Origin: VRUE01 sp963702575
GTDB taxonomy: Bacteria; Actinomycetota; Thermoleophilia; Solirubrobacterales; 70-9
Assembly: GCA_963702575.1 (NCBI GenBank)
Contig: CAVPCU010000005.1
Location: 62,001 to 126,000 of the forward strand
Length of the DNA: 64,000 bases
Direction of reading: 5' to 3'
In this document: one piece after another, positions 57,204-64,000 of the stretch
How the letters are laid out: the number at the start of each line of letters is the position of its first letter
Position numbering within the stretch: position 1 is the first letter of the stretch
Position numbers and translations under genes: made by a program
The notes under the pieces: model-generated
What the model was told of the DNA's origin: nothing
Seen by the model: only the letters and a program-made list of their open reading frames with translations
The model's database searches: none

Positions 57204-58349
57204 GTGTCTCCCGAGGACCCGGTGACCTTGCCGGCGCAGGAGCCGGCGACCGAAAACGCAGCCTTCGAGCTGCCGCTGCTCACGCCGCGGCGGCTGATCC
57301 AGACGGTGCTGATCGTCCTCATCGTCCTGGTCGGGATCTACTTCCTCTTCCCGCGGCTGGTCGGGCTCGGCGACGCGGTCGGCAAGCTCAGCGACGCCGA
57401 CCCGGTCTGGATCGCGATCGCGATCGGCTTCAACGTGGTCGCGATCGCCACCTACGTCGCCCTCTTCAAGGCGGTGGTCGGCGGCGACGCATTGCGGCTC
57501 ACCTGGACCGAGACGTATGAGATCAACATGGCCGGGGTCGCCGCGACGCTGATCTTCTCGGCCGGCGGCGCCGGCGGCATCGCGCTCACCTACTGGGCGC
57601 TGCGCAAGGCCGGCATGCGACGTCGCGACGTCGGCCGACGGATGGTCGCCTTCCTCGCCCTGCACTACGTCTTCTACCCGCTGGCGCTGATCGTCTTCGG
57701 GATCCTGCTGCGCACCGGGGTGATGAACGGCAAGCACTCGGTCGAGCTGACCGTGGTCCCGGCGGCGGTCTCGGGCTTGCTGCTGATCCTCGGGGCGCTG
57801 ATCGCGCTGATCCCATCCGACCTGGCGCGGCGGGTCGAAGGGCACGCGCGCGGCGAGCGGGCGCAGGCGATCGCCGCCGGGATCGCCAAAGTCCCCGCCA
57901 CCGTCGCCGAAGGCCTGCGCTTCACCGTCGGGCTCTTCTCCCGGCCCTCGCGCGGCGGCCTGGCGACGATCGGCGCGATCGGGTACTGGGCGGCGAACAT
58001 CGGCATCCTCTGGGCCTCCTTCCACGCCTTCGGCATCGAAGTGCCGCTCGCCGTCGTCGTCCAGGGCTTCTTCCTCGGCATGGTCGCCAACCTCATCCCC
58101 CTGGCGCCGGCCGGGGTCGGCGCGGTAGACGCCGGGATGATCGGTGCCTTCGTCCTCTTCGGGGTGCCGGAGGGGACGGTCTTCCCGGCGATCCTGGTCT
58201 ACCGCCTGGTCGCCTTCTGGCTGCCGATTCCACCCGGCGTCATCGCCTTCTTCCAGCTGCGCAAACGGGTTACGCGCTGGGAAGCGGAGGGCCTGCCGAT
58301 CGACCGCGACGGCGAGCCGGAGGCGGTACTATACAAAGTGAAGTATTAG
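57204..58349 (+). CDS. Flippase-like membrane protein (YbhN/UPF0104, LPG synthase TM region family)
   Basis: A 381-residue protein with about eight helices. Family landmarks include MAGVAATLIFSAGGAGGIAL, the HYVFYPLALIVFG segment and the C-terminal LIPLAPAGVGAVDAGMIGAF. This domain is the flippase half of MprF-type proteins and occurs alone in many actinobacteria, where it is thought to move lipids or lipid-linked sugars. No aminoacyl-transfer domain is attached. GTG 57204 follows the PAP2 gene by ten bases. Confidence 0.88.
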   Translation: MSPEDPVTLPAQEPATENAAFELPLLTPRRLIQTVLIVLIVLVGIYFLFPRLVGLGDAVGKLSDADPVWIAIAIGFNVVAIATYVALFKAVVGGDALRLTWTETYEINMAGVAATLIFSAGGAGGIALTYWALRKAGMRRRDVGRRMVAFLALHYVFYPLALIVFGILLRTGVMNGKHSVELTVVPAAVSGLLLILGALIALIPSDLARRVEGHARGERAQAIAAGIAKVPATVAEGLRFTVGLFSRPSRGGLATIGAIGYWAANIGILWASFHAFGIEVPLAVVVQGFFLGMVANLIPLAPAGVGAVDAGMIGAFVLFGVPEGTVFPAILVYRLVAFWLPIPPGVIAFFQLRKRVTRWEAEGLPIDRDGEPEAVLYKVKY

Positions 58350-58364
58350 ACTTCGGCGGCAGAG

Positions 58365-59375
58365 ATGGCAGACCAGAGACCAGTTGAGAACGTGATCGTC
58401 GTCGGCGGCGGGCCCGCCGGCTACACCGCCGCGCTCTACACCGCGCGAGCCAATCTCGAGCCGCTCGTCTTCGAGGGCTTCCACTGGGGCGGGCAGCTGC
58501 AGAACACGACCGACGTCGAGAACTACCCCGGCTACCCCGAGGGGATCATGGGGCCGGAGATGATGACCCAGTTCCGCGCCCAGGCGGAGCGCTTCGGCAC
58601 CCGCTTCGTCGCCGACGACGTCGACCGGGTCGAGCTCGGCGACGGCGGCGTGCACCGGGTCTTCCTCGGCGAGGAGGAGCACCGCGCGCGCACCGTGATC
58701 CTGGCGATGGGGGCCGAGCCGCGGCGGCTCGGGATCCCCGGCGAGATGGAGCTGAGCGGCTGCGGCGTCTCCACCTGCGGGGTCTGCGACGGCGCCTTCT
58801 TCAAGGGGAAAAAGGTGATCGTGATCGGCGGCGGCGACTCGGCGATGGAGGATGCGATCTTCGTCTCCAAGTTCGCCAGCGAGCTGACGATCGTCAACCG
58901 CCGCGACGAGTTCCGTGCTTCGAAGATCATGCAGGAGCGGGCCGCCGAACGCCCCAACATCGAGTTCAAGACGCCGTTCGTCCCCGAGGAGTTCGTCGGC
59001 GGCGACGGCGGCCAGCTCGACCACGTGCGCCTGCGCAACGCCGAGACCGGCGAGATCGAGGACTTCGGTGCCGAAGGCGCCTTCGTCGCGATCGGCCACA
59101 TCCCCAAATCGGAGATCGTCGCCAGCCAGATCGAGACCGACGAGGACGGCTACATCCGCACCCAGCCGGGCTCGACCAGGACCAACCTCGGCGGCGTCTT
59201 CGCCGTCGGCGACGTCGTCGACCGCACCTACCGCCAGGCGGTCACCGCCGCCGGCACCGGCTGCATGGGCGCCCTCGACGCCGAGTGGTACCTGCGCGAC
59301 ACCCCGCCCTCGCCGGAGGCCCACTGGGCACCCGGCGGCGAGCCCACCGAGATCGCCCCCACCCCCGGCACCTGA
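58365..59375 (+). CDS. trxB: Thioredoxin reductase
   Basis: A 336-residue FAD/NADPH enzyme reducing thioredoxin. The FAD loop is IVVGGGPAGYTAALYTARA, the redox centre is STCGVCDGAFF near residues 139-149, the NADPH loop is VIVIGGGDSAMEDA, and the C-terminal FAD block is VFAVGDVVDRTYRQAVTAAG. It has a 20-residue tail past the usual end. No thioredoxin gene is adjacent. It lies 15 bases after the flippase-like gene. Confidence 0.95.
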   Translation: MADQRPVENVIVVGGGPAGYTAALYTARANLEPLVFEGFHWGGQLQNTTDVENYPGYPEGIMGPEMMTQFRAQAERFGTRFVADDVDRVELGDGGVHRVFLGEEEHRARTVILAMGAEPRRLGIPGEMELSGCGVSTCGVCDGAFFKGKKVIVIGGGDSAMEDAIFVSKFASELTIVNRRDEFRASKIMQERAAERPNIEFKTPFVPEEFVGGDGGQLDHVRLRNAETGEIEDFGAEGAFVAIGHIPKSEIVASQIETDEDGYIRTQPGSTRTNLGGVFAVGDVVDRTYRQAVTAAGTGCMGALDAEWYLRDTPPSPEAHWAPGGEPTEIAPTPGT

Positions 59376-59384
59376 CGGCCCCGC

Positions 59385-59711
59385 TCAGCGGGTTGCCAGC
59401 GCGAATGGGTTGCCCTCCGAATCGCGGCAGATCGTCCAGCGCTCTCCGGGGTGGACAACCGAGCCGCCATGCTTGCGCACCCGGTTCGTTGCCTCCGTCA
59501 TGTCGGTGACAGTGAGGTAAGGCAGGGAGCCGGTGTCGCCGGGCCCCCGGCCTCGCTCGTGAACCCCAAGGCGAAGGCCATCGCCCTGCGCTTCCCAGCC
59601 GCTTCCGTCCTCGGCTTGTCGCTGCCCGAGCTCCAGCCCGAGCACCGCGTGCCAAAAAAGCAAGGCACGCTCCGGGTCATCGGCGGGAAACTCGATCAGC
59701 GGGGTGGGCAT
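59385..59711 (-). CDS. VOC family (glyoxalase-like) protein
   Basis: A 108-residue single-domain protein of the vicinal-oxygen-chelate fold. It has the typical order: LIEFPADDPERALLFWHAVLG, DGLRLGVHERG, LPYLTVTDM and GERWTICRDSEGNPFALA. Potential metal ligands are sparse, so it may not be an enzyme. ATG 59711 gives the conserved start; the upstream extension to 59765 is unlikely. It converges with trxB nine bases away. Confidence 0.8.
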   Translation of the reverse strand: MPTPLIEFPADDPERALLFWHAVLGLELGQRQAEDGSGWEAQGDGLRLGVHERGRGPGDTGSLPYLTVTDMTEATNRVRKHGGSVVHPGERWTICRDSEGNPFALATR

Positions 59712-59783
59712 GCCCGCAGCATTGCATGGGGGGAGAGATCCGGACGATCCCGATCTGATCGTCACAATCCATAGGAGACGCCG

Positions 59784-60074
59784 ATGAGGGCCGATTACGA
59801 CAGCGAGGGCGACACGATCCAGATCGACCTGGAGGCCGTCGAGCGACTCGACTACGGCGACGATGAGGTCGACGAGCGGATCGTGGTCGGAGTTTGTGCC
59901 GAGCGGCCCGTGCGGATAGACGTGATCGGTATCAGAGGTGGCATCGAAGAGCCACTCCGTGCTGCTGCCACCGCCTACGCTCTGGACGCAGAGGTGCTCA
60001 TCGCAGCGGCCAACGCAGCGTTGGCGGTGCCCGATCGTCAGGTCGTGCTCGACGTCGTACGCGTCGCTGCCTGA
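59784..60074 (+). CDS. DUF2283-like small protein
   Basis: A 96-residue acidic protein. The first part, DYDSEGDTIQIDLE, resembles the DUF2283 beta-meander (YDxExDxLYI), followed by VRIDVIGIRGGIEE and a helical C-terminus. A good ribosome-binding site, AGGAGA, lies seven bases before the ATG. Base composition is a little less GC-rich than the neighbours. DUF2283 genes often occur near toxin-antitoxin pairs, but no toxin is seen here. Function unknown. Confidence 0.65.
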   Translation: MRADYDSEGDTIQIDLEAVERLDYGDDEVDERIVVGVCAERPVRIDVIGIRGGIEEPLRAAATAYALDAEVLIAAANAALAVPDRQVVLDVVRVAA

Positions 60075-60078
60075 GGTC

Positions 60079-60562
60079 TCAGCCGAGCAGCTTTTGGACT
60101 ACGAAGGTGCGGGCGCCTTTGGGGGTCTCTACCTTGACCGGCTTGCCGGGCTCGGCGTTGAGCAGGGCGCGGCCGATCGGGGACTCGGCCGAGAGGCGGC
60201 CCTCGGCCAGGTGGGCCTCGGTCGAGCCGACCAGGGTCCAGGTGTTGACCGCGCCGCTCGCCTCGTCGAGGACCTCGGCGGTGCGGCCGAAGGCGAAGCG
60301 CTCGCCGCTGCCGTCGACCTCGACCACGACCGCCGTCCGCAGCCGCTCGCGCAGGCGCTTGATCCTGGTCTCGAGGTGGGCCTGGTCCTCCTTGGCGATG
60401 TGGTACTCGGCGTTCTCCTTGAGGTCGCCGAGCTCGCTCGCGGTCTTGATCCGCGCGGCCATCTCGATCCGCGCCCGGCCCTTCGAGCTGCTCGATCTCC
60501 GCCCGCAGGTCGGCGATCCCCTGCTCGGTGATCGGCTCTCCGCCCGCCTCAATGCCGCTCAT
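60079..60562 (-). CDS. greA: Transcription elongation factor GreA, apparently frameshifted
   Basis: GreA rescues backtracked RNA polymerase. The N-terminal coiled coil starts at ATG 60562 (MSGIEAGG, then ITEQGIADLRAEIEQLE) in one frame and continues as GRARIEMAARIKTASELGD in the next frame, leading to LKENAEYHIAKEDQ, the acidic tip, and a normal C-terminal domain (SPIGRALLNAEPGKPVKV). Removing one base of the TT at 60482-60483 restores a perfect GreA of about 160 residues. A sequencing indel is the simplest explanation; a real mutation would break an important gene. Confidence 0.85.
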
Positions 60563-60626
60563 CCGCGCACCCTTGCACATCGACCGGGCTTGGGCGCGCC
60601 TGGAGTGGGTGCCGCGGGTGCTCTAA

Positions 60627-60914
60627 GGTCGGCATACGACTCCCGCCTGCACCCACCTCGACTCGATCCAGTACCTCGACCCACCGGGCGAGGTGGCGGG
60701 CTGCGAGGAGTGCCTGCGGCTGGGGATGAGCTGGGTCCACCTGCGGATGTGCCAGAGCTGTGGCCGCATCGGCTGCTGCGACAACTCCCCGGGCAGGCAC
60801 GCCACCGCCCACCACGGCGAGACCGGCCACCCGATCATCCGCTCGGCCGAGCCGGGCGAGGACTGGAGCTGGTGCTACGTCGACGAGGCGCTGTTCCGCG
60901 TGGGAGCGGCTTGA
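60627..60914 (+). CDS. UBP-type zinc finger protein (start unresolved)
   Basis: A small UBP zinc-finger protein of the stand-alone bacterial type. The fold is complete when read from 60627: PACTHLDSIQYLDPP, GCEECLRLGMSWVHLRMCQS, CGRIGCCDNSPGRHATAHH and GHPIIRS with PGEDWSWCYVDE. The first Cys-His pair, needed for zinc, lies before the first standard start (GTG 60693), and a TAA at 60624 blocks extension. A non-standard start (ACG 60636 or ATC) or an upstream indel must be assumed. The eukaryotic version binds ubiquitin C-termini; the bacterial role is unknown. Confidence 0.75.
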   Translation, partial: GRHTTPACTHLDSIQYLDPPGEVAGCEECLRLGMSWVHLRMCQSCGRIGCCDNSPGRHATAHHGETGHPIIRSAEPGEDWSWCYVDEALFRVGAA

Positions 60915-60923
60915 GGCCGCTCC
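60903..60923. terminator. Bidirectional hairpin terminator
   Basis: GGAGCGGC and GCCGCTCC form a perfect 8-bp stem with a five-base loop. It contains the stop codon of the zinc-finger gene and ends just before the stop of the convergent dehydrogenase gene. A second stem (GCGGCC...GGCCGC) follows at 60927-60944. No U-tract is present. Confidence 0.5.
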
Positions 60924-62120
60924 TCAGCGGCCTTCTTCGGCCGCGGCCACCAGCCGCCCCGCGGGGAGGTAGGCGTTGCCCAGCCGCTCGCGCAGCTCGA
61001 AGAGCAGGCTCACCGCCTGCCCGGCGCCGATCAACCCGGTGAACTCGAGCGGCCCCAGCGGCCAGTTGAAGCCAAGCCGCATCGCCGTGTTGATGTCCTC
61101 CGGCGAGCCGATCTCCTCCTCCAGCACGTAGGCCGCCTCGTTGGCGATCTGGGCGACGAGGCGGGGCAGGATCTCGGGGCCGGCCGGGTCGATTGCCCTC
61201 AGTTCGTCGGGGTTCAGGGTCGGCGCGCGCACCGGCAGCTCCGGGTCGGGCTCGCGGTGGGGGCCGTCGCTGTAGTCGTAGAAGCCGCGCCCGCTCTTGC
61301 GCCCAAGGCGCCCTTCGTCGACCATCTGCTCCTGGATCGGGCTGGGCAGCCAGCGCTCGAGCCGGGCGCTCTGCTTGTAGAAGGAGCGGGCGACGCTGAG
61401 GTTGACGTCGAGGCCGATCAGGTCGAGCAGCTCGAAGGGCCCCATGCGGAAGCCGCCGCCGATCCGGCAGACGCGGTCGATCGCCTCCGGCGTCGCGACC
61501 TCGTCGGCGAGCATCCGCAGCGACTCCAGCGAGAACGGGCGGGCGAGCCGGTTGGCGAGGAAGCCGGGGCTGTCCCTGGCGCGGATCGGCGTGCGGCCCA
61601 TTTCCTCGGCGACGTCTGCCGCCGCCTGCAGCGCATCCGGCGAGGAGAACTCGGTCGTCACGATCTCGACCAGCTTCATCCGCATCGGCGGGTTGAAGAA
61701 GTGCATGCCGATGAACCGCTCGGGGTGGGGGATGCCGATGCTGATGTCGCCGACCCGCAGCGAGGAGGTGTTGGTCGCGAGGATCGTTTCCGGCCGGCAC
61801 GCGTCGCACAGCGCGAGGAAGATCTGCCGCTTCACGGCCATCTCCTCGGGCGCGGCCTCGATCACCAGATCGCAGATTTCGAGGTCGGGGATCGTCGGCG
61901 CCGGGAGCAACAGCTCGCTTGCCGCTTCGGCTTCTTCTTCGTCCCAGTGGCGGCCCTCGCCCTCGGCGAGCATCTCGCCGACCTTGACCTGGGATTCGAC
62001 CAAGGCGTCCTCATCGGGGTCGTGGACGAGCGTCTCGTAGCCGGCCAGGCAGGAGATCAGCGCGATTCCGGTTCCCATCGTGCCGGCGCCGACGATCCCG
62101 ATCCGGGCGACGTCTGTCAC
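60924..62120 (-). CDS. 3-hydroxyacyl-CoA dehydrogenase
   Basis: A 398-residue NAD-dependent enzyme of fatty-acid beta-oxidation. The N-terminal Rossmann loop is IGIVGAGTMGTGIAL, the catalytic His-Glu region is HFFNPPMRMKLVEIV, and SPGFLANRLARPF follows. Two C-terminal dehydrogenase domains are present (about residues 185-280 and 310-395), the second ending in LPAGRLVAAAEEG. The duplicated C-terminus resembles PaaH/FadB-like enzymes without the hydratase part. GTG 62120 overlaps the enoyl-CoA hydratase stop, so the two are coupled. Confidence 0.93.
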   Translation of the reverse strand: MTDVARIGIVGAGTMGTGIALISCLAGYETLVHDPDEDALVESQVKVGEMLAEGEGRHWDEEEAEAASELLLPAPTIPDLEICDLVIEAAPEEMAVKRQIFLALCDACRPETILATNTSSLRVGDISIGIPHPERFIGMHFFNPPMRMKLVEIVTTEFSSPDALQAAADVAEEMGRTPIRARDSPGFLANRLARPFSLESLRMLADEVATPEAIDRVCRIGGGFRMGPFELLDLIGLDVNLSVARSFYKQSARLERWLPSPIQEQMVDEGRLGRKSGRGFYDYSDGPHREPDPELPVRAPTLNPDELRAIDPAGPEILPRLVAQIANEAAYVLEEEIGSPEDINTAMRLGFNWPLGPLEFTGLIGAGQAVSLLFELRERLGNAYLPAGRLVAAAEEGR

Positions 62121-62887
62121 CGTCCCCCGAACTCCGGCTCGCGCTTCTCGAGGAAGGCCCGCATGCCCTCGACCCGGTCCTCGGTCGCCATCGCCAGCTC
62201 GTAGTGGCGGCGCTCGCTCTCCAGCCCGGCGGACAGCCCGGTCTCCTCCGCCGCAAGCACCGCCTGCTTGGCGAGCCGCGCGGCGATCGGCGGCTGCGCG
62301 GCGATCCGGCGGGCCAACGCGATCGCCTCCTCCAGCCACCCGCCCTCGGCGGCGACGCGGTTGACGAGCCCGAGCCGATGTGCGGTCTCGGCGTCGAAAC
62401 GCTCCCCGGTGAGGACGTACTCCATCGCCCGCTGCTTGCCGATCGTGCGCGCCAGCCGCTGCGTGCCGCCGCCGCCGGGGATGATCCCCAGGTTGATCTC
62501 CGGCTGGCCGAACTGGGCCCCCGGCGCGGCGACGACCAGGTCGCAGGCGAGCGCCAGCTCGCAGCCGCCGCCGAGCGCGTAGCCGGAGACGGCGGCGACG
62601 AGCGGGGTCCTGACCGCCGCCAGGCGCCGCCAGAAGGAGGCGGCGGGGTGGCGCAGCGCCTCGGCGAAGCTGCGCTCGCTCATCGCCTTGATGTCGGCAC
62701 CGGCGGCGAACACCTTCTCCGAGCCGGCGATGACGATGCAGCGCACCTCGGGGTCGGGATCGAGCCGCTCGAGCTCGGCGGCGAGCTCCGCCATCGTCTC
62801 CGGCGAGAGGGCGTTGCGGGCCTCGGGCCGGTTCAGCCGCAGCAGCGCGACCTGGCCGTCGACCGTGGTCTCGACCAGCTCCGACAC
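62117..62887 (-). CDS. Enoyl-CoA hydratase
   Basis: A 256-residue crotonase. The oxyanion-hole segments are GSEKVFAAGADIKAM and YALGGGCELALACDLVVA; the catalytic Glu positions lie in PEINLGIIPGGGGTQRLAR. It hydrates trans-2-enoyl-CoA in beta-oxidation, between the acyl-CoA dehydrogenase upstream and the 3-hydroxyacyl-CoA dehydrogenase downstream. It starts with GTG 62887, three bases after the preceding gene's stop. Confidence 0.94.
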   Translation of the reverse strand: MSELVETTVDGQVALLRLNRPEARNALSPETMAELAAELERLDPDPEVRCIVIAGSEKVFAAGADIKAMSERSFAEALRHPAASFWRRLAAVRTPLVAAVSGYALGGGCELALACDLVVAAPGAQFGQPEINLGIIPGGGGTQRLARTIGKQRAMEYVLTGERFDAETAHRLGLVNRVAAEGGWLEEAIALARRIAAQPPIAARLAKQAVLAAEETGLSAGLESERRHYELAMATEDRVEGMRAFLEKREPEFGGR

Positions 62888-62890
62888 GGG

Positions 62891-64000
62891 CTACGTGCCC
62901 TCCACCATGGGCATCATCGCGTTGATCCCGGTCGCGGCGCGGCCGATGATCAGCTTCTGGATCTGCGAGGTGCCCTCGTAGAGCGTCGTCACCCGGGCGT
63001 CGCGCAGGTAGCGCTCGACCGGGTAGTCGTCGACGTAGCCGGCGCCGCCGTGGACCTGGATCGCCAGGTTGGCGCACTCGACCGCCGACTCGGTCGCGTA
63101 GAGCTTCGCCACCGAGGTCTCCATCGTGTTCGGCTTGCCTTCGTCCTTGAGCACGCCGGCGCGGTAGACGAGCATCCGGCTGGCGTCGCGCTTGAGGATC
63201 ATGTCGGCGATCATCTCCTGGACGAGCTGGAAGCGGGCCAGCGGCACGCCGAACTGTTCGCGCTCGGTCGCGTAGGCGACCGAGGCGTCGACGCAGCCGT
63301 CGCAGATGCCGACGCAGCCGGCGGCGACGCTGTAGCGGCCGTTGTCGAGGGCGCTCATCGCCACCTTGAAGCCGTCGCCGATCTCCCCCAGCAAGGCGTC
63401 CTCGCCGACCTCGACCGAGTCGAGCGAGATCTCGCCGGTGTCGGAGGAGCGCAGGCCGAGCTTGCCGTGGATCTCCTGCGTGGCGAAGCCATCGCTCTCG
63501 GTCGGGACGAGGAAGCAGGCGAGGCCGCGGTGCTTCTTCGCGGGGTCGGTCTGGGCGAAGACCAGCGCCACCTCGGAGAAGTTGGCGAGCGAGATCCACA
63601 TCTTCTGGCCGCTGATCGACCAGCCCGAGTCGGTCTTGGTCGCGCGGGTGCGCAGGTTGGCGGCGTCGGAGCCGGTGTCGGGCTCGGTCAGGCCGAAGCA
63701 GCCGAGCGCCTCGCCCGAGCAGAGGCGCGGCAGCCACTTCTGCTTCTGCTCCTCGCTGCCCCAGCGCTCGATCGAGCCGGCGACCAGCGAGGTCTGGACC
63801 GAGACCACCGTGCGCGCCGAGGAGTCGGCGCGGCCGACCTGCTCGACGATCAGCCCGTAACCGATGTAGTCGAGGCCGCGGCCGCCGTACTCTTCGGCCA
63901 CCGGCGCGCCGAGATAGCCGACCTCGCCCAGCTTGCTCGCCAGCTCGCGGTCGAAGCGGGCGGCGCGGTCGTTGTCGCGCACCCGCGGCATGATCTCGCG
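62891..64000 (-). CDS. Acyl-CoA dehydrogenase (5' end outside the window)
   Basis: A flavoprotein catalysing the first step of beta-oxidation. Visible are YGGRGLDYIGYGLIVEQVGR, CFGLTEPDTGSDAANL (substrate/FAD loop), ISGQKMWISLANFSEV, LARFQLVQEMIADM and the catalytic Glu region LYEGTSQIQKLIIGR at the C-terminus. The frame continues past the window end (codons before ATG 63991 remain open and family-like), so the true start is not included. It is the first of three coupled beta-oxidation genes. Confidence 0.94.
   Translation of the reverse strand, partial: REIMPRVRDNDRAARFDRELASKLGEVGYLGAPVAEEYGGRGLDYIGYGLIVEQVGRADSSARTVVSVQTSLVAGSIERWGSEEQKQKWLPRLCSGEALGCFGLTEPDTGSDAANLRTRATKTDSGWSISGQKMWISLANFSEVALVFAQTDPAKKHRGLACFLVPTESDGFATQEIHGKLGLRSSDTGEISLDSVEVGEDALLGEIGDGFKVAMSALDNGRYSVAAGCVGICDGCVDASVAYATEREQFGVPLARFQLVQEMIADMILKRDASRMLVYRAGVLKDEGKPNTMETSVAKLYATESAVECANLAIQVHGGAGYVDDYPVERYLRDARVTTLYEGTSQIQKLIIGRAATGINAMMPMVEGT

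Overview
The window is about 70% G+C and nearly fully coding. Gene content and order (TldD/TldE pair, GuaB3 beside GuaA, S9 with an acidic N-terminal extension, GlmM-GlmS, Fur-type zinc cluster, aa3-type oxidase genes, GTG/TTG/CTG starts, 1-4 base gene overlaps) suggest a deep-branching high-GC actinobacterium, most likely class Thermoleophilia (Solirubrobacterales/Gaiellales-like). This is inferred from style and content, as no rRNA is present. I found no tRNA, rRNA, CRISPR array, phage or transposase gene.

Layout. 1-5 kb: end of rdgB, a CDF metal transporter, a roadblock-like protein and the TldD/TldE protease pair. 5-12 kb: a tightly coupled run of HU, pyrF, a LysM protein, a D,D-carboxypeptidase, a PfkB-type sugar kinase, guaB3 and guaA. 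12-17 kb: lgt, then a zinc ABC importer (binding lipoprotein, ATPase, two permeases) with its Fur-family regulator and a palindromic operator. 17-22.6 kb (minus): a probable copper/thiol operon of a DsbA-like protein, a thioredoxin-like lipoprotein, YcnI, CopCD and a membrane-anchored protein. 23-31 kb: an M23 peptidase behind a c-di-AMP riboswitch, rplM-rpsI, glmM, glmS and a DUF3352-like lipoprotein. 30.5-36.6 kb: a Fic protein with tandem operators, nnr, a CBS protein, alr, a CCA-adding-type enzyme and infA. 36.6-40.7 kb (minus): an ABC-2 exporter co-transcribed with an amidase and a small GatC/AtzG-like protein. 40.7-45.8 kb: a secreted protein, a patatin-like lipase, a zinc-ribbon protein and a glycosyltransferase. 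45.8-56.2 kb: a respiratory island. 56-64 kb: PAP2 protein, flippase-like protein, trxB, small proteins, greA and fatty-acid beta-oxidation genes.

The most unusual part is the respiratory island. The plus strand carries a complete, active-looking cytochrome c oxidase (coxB, coxA, an unknown two-lobed protein, coxC, a small membrane protein). The minus strand carries a second subunit II-subunit I pair, followed by ctaB and two small membrane proteins. In this second pair all CuA cysteines, all CuB histidines, the heme a3 histidine, one low-spin heme histidine and the K-channel lysine are replaced, although the fold-level sequence and motif spacing are kept. It looks like a maintained, catalytically inert copy of the oxidase core.

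Other observations: a 92-bp dispersed repeat in two copies with a compensatory base-pair change; a 47-nt palindrome inserted in frame in a glycosyltransferase; two tandem 17-bp operators at the Fic gene; two apparent single-base frameshifts (greA and a small oxidase-linked gene); several genes with non-canonical start codons; recurrent -10 boxes 7-12 bases before start codons, suggesting leaderless mRNAs; and a switch from GAG to GAA glutamate codons in exported proteins.
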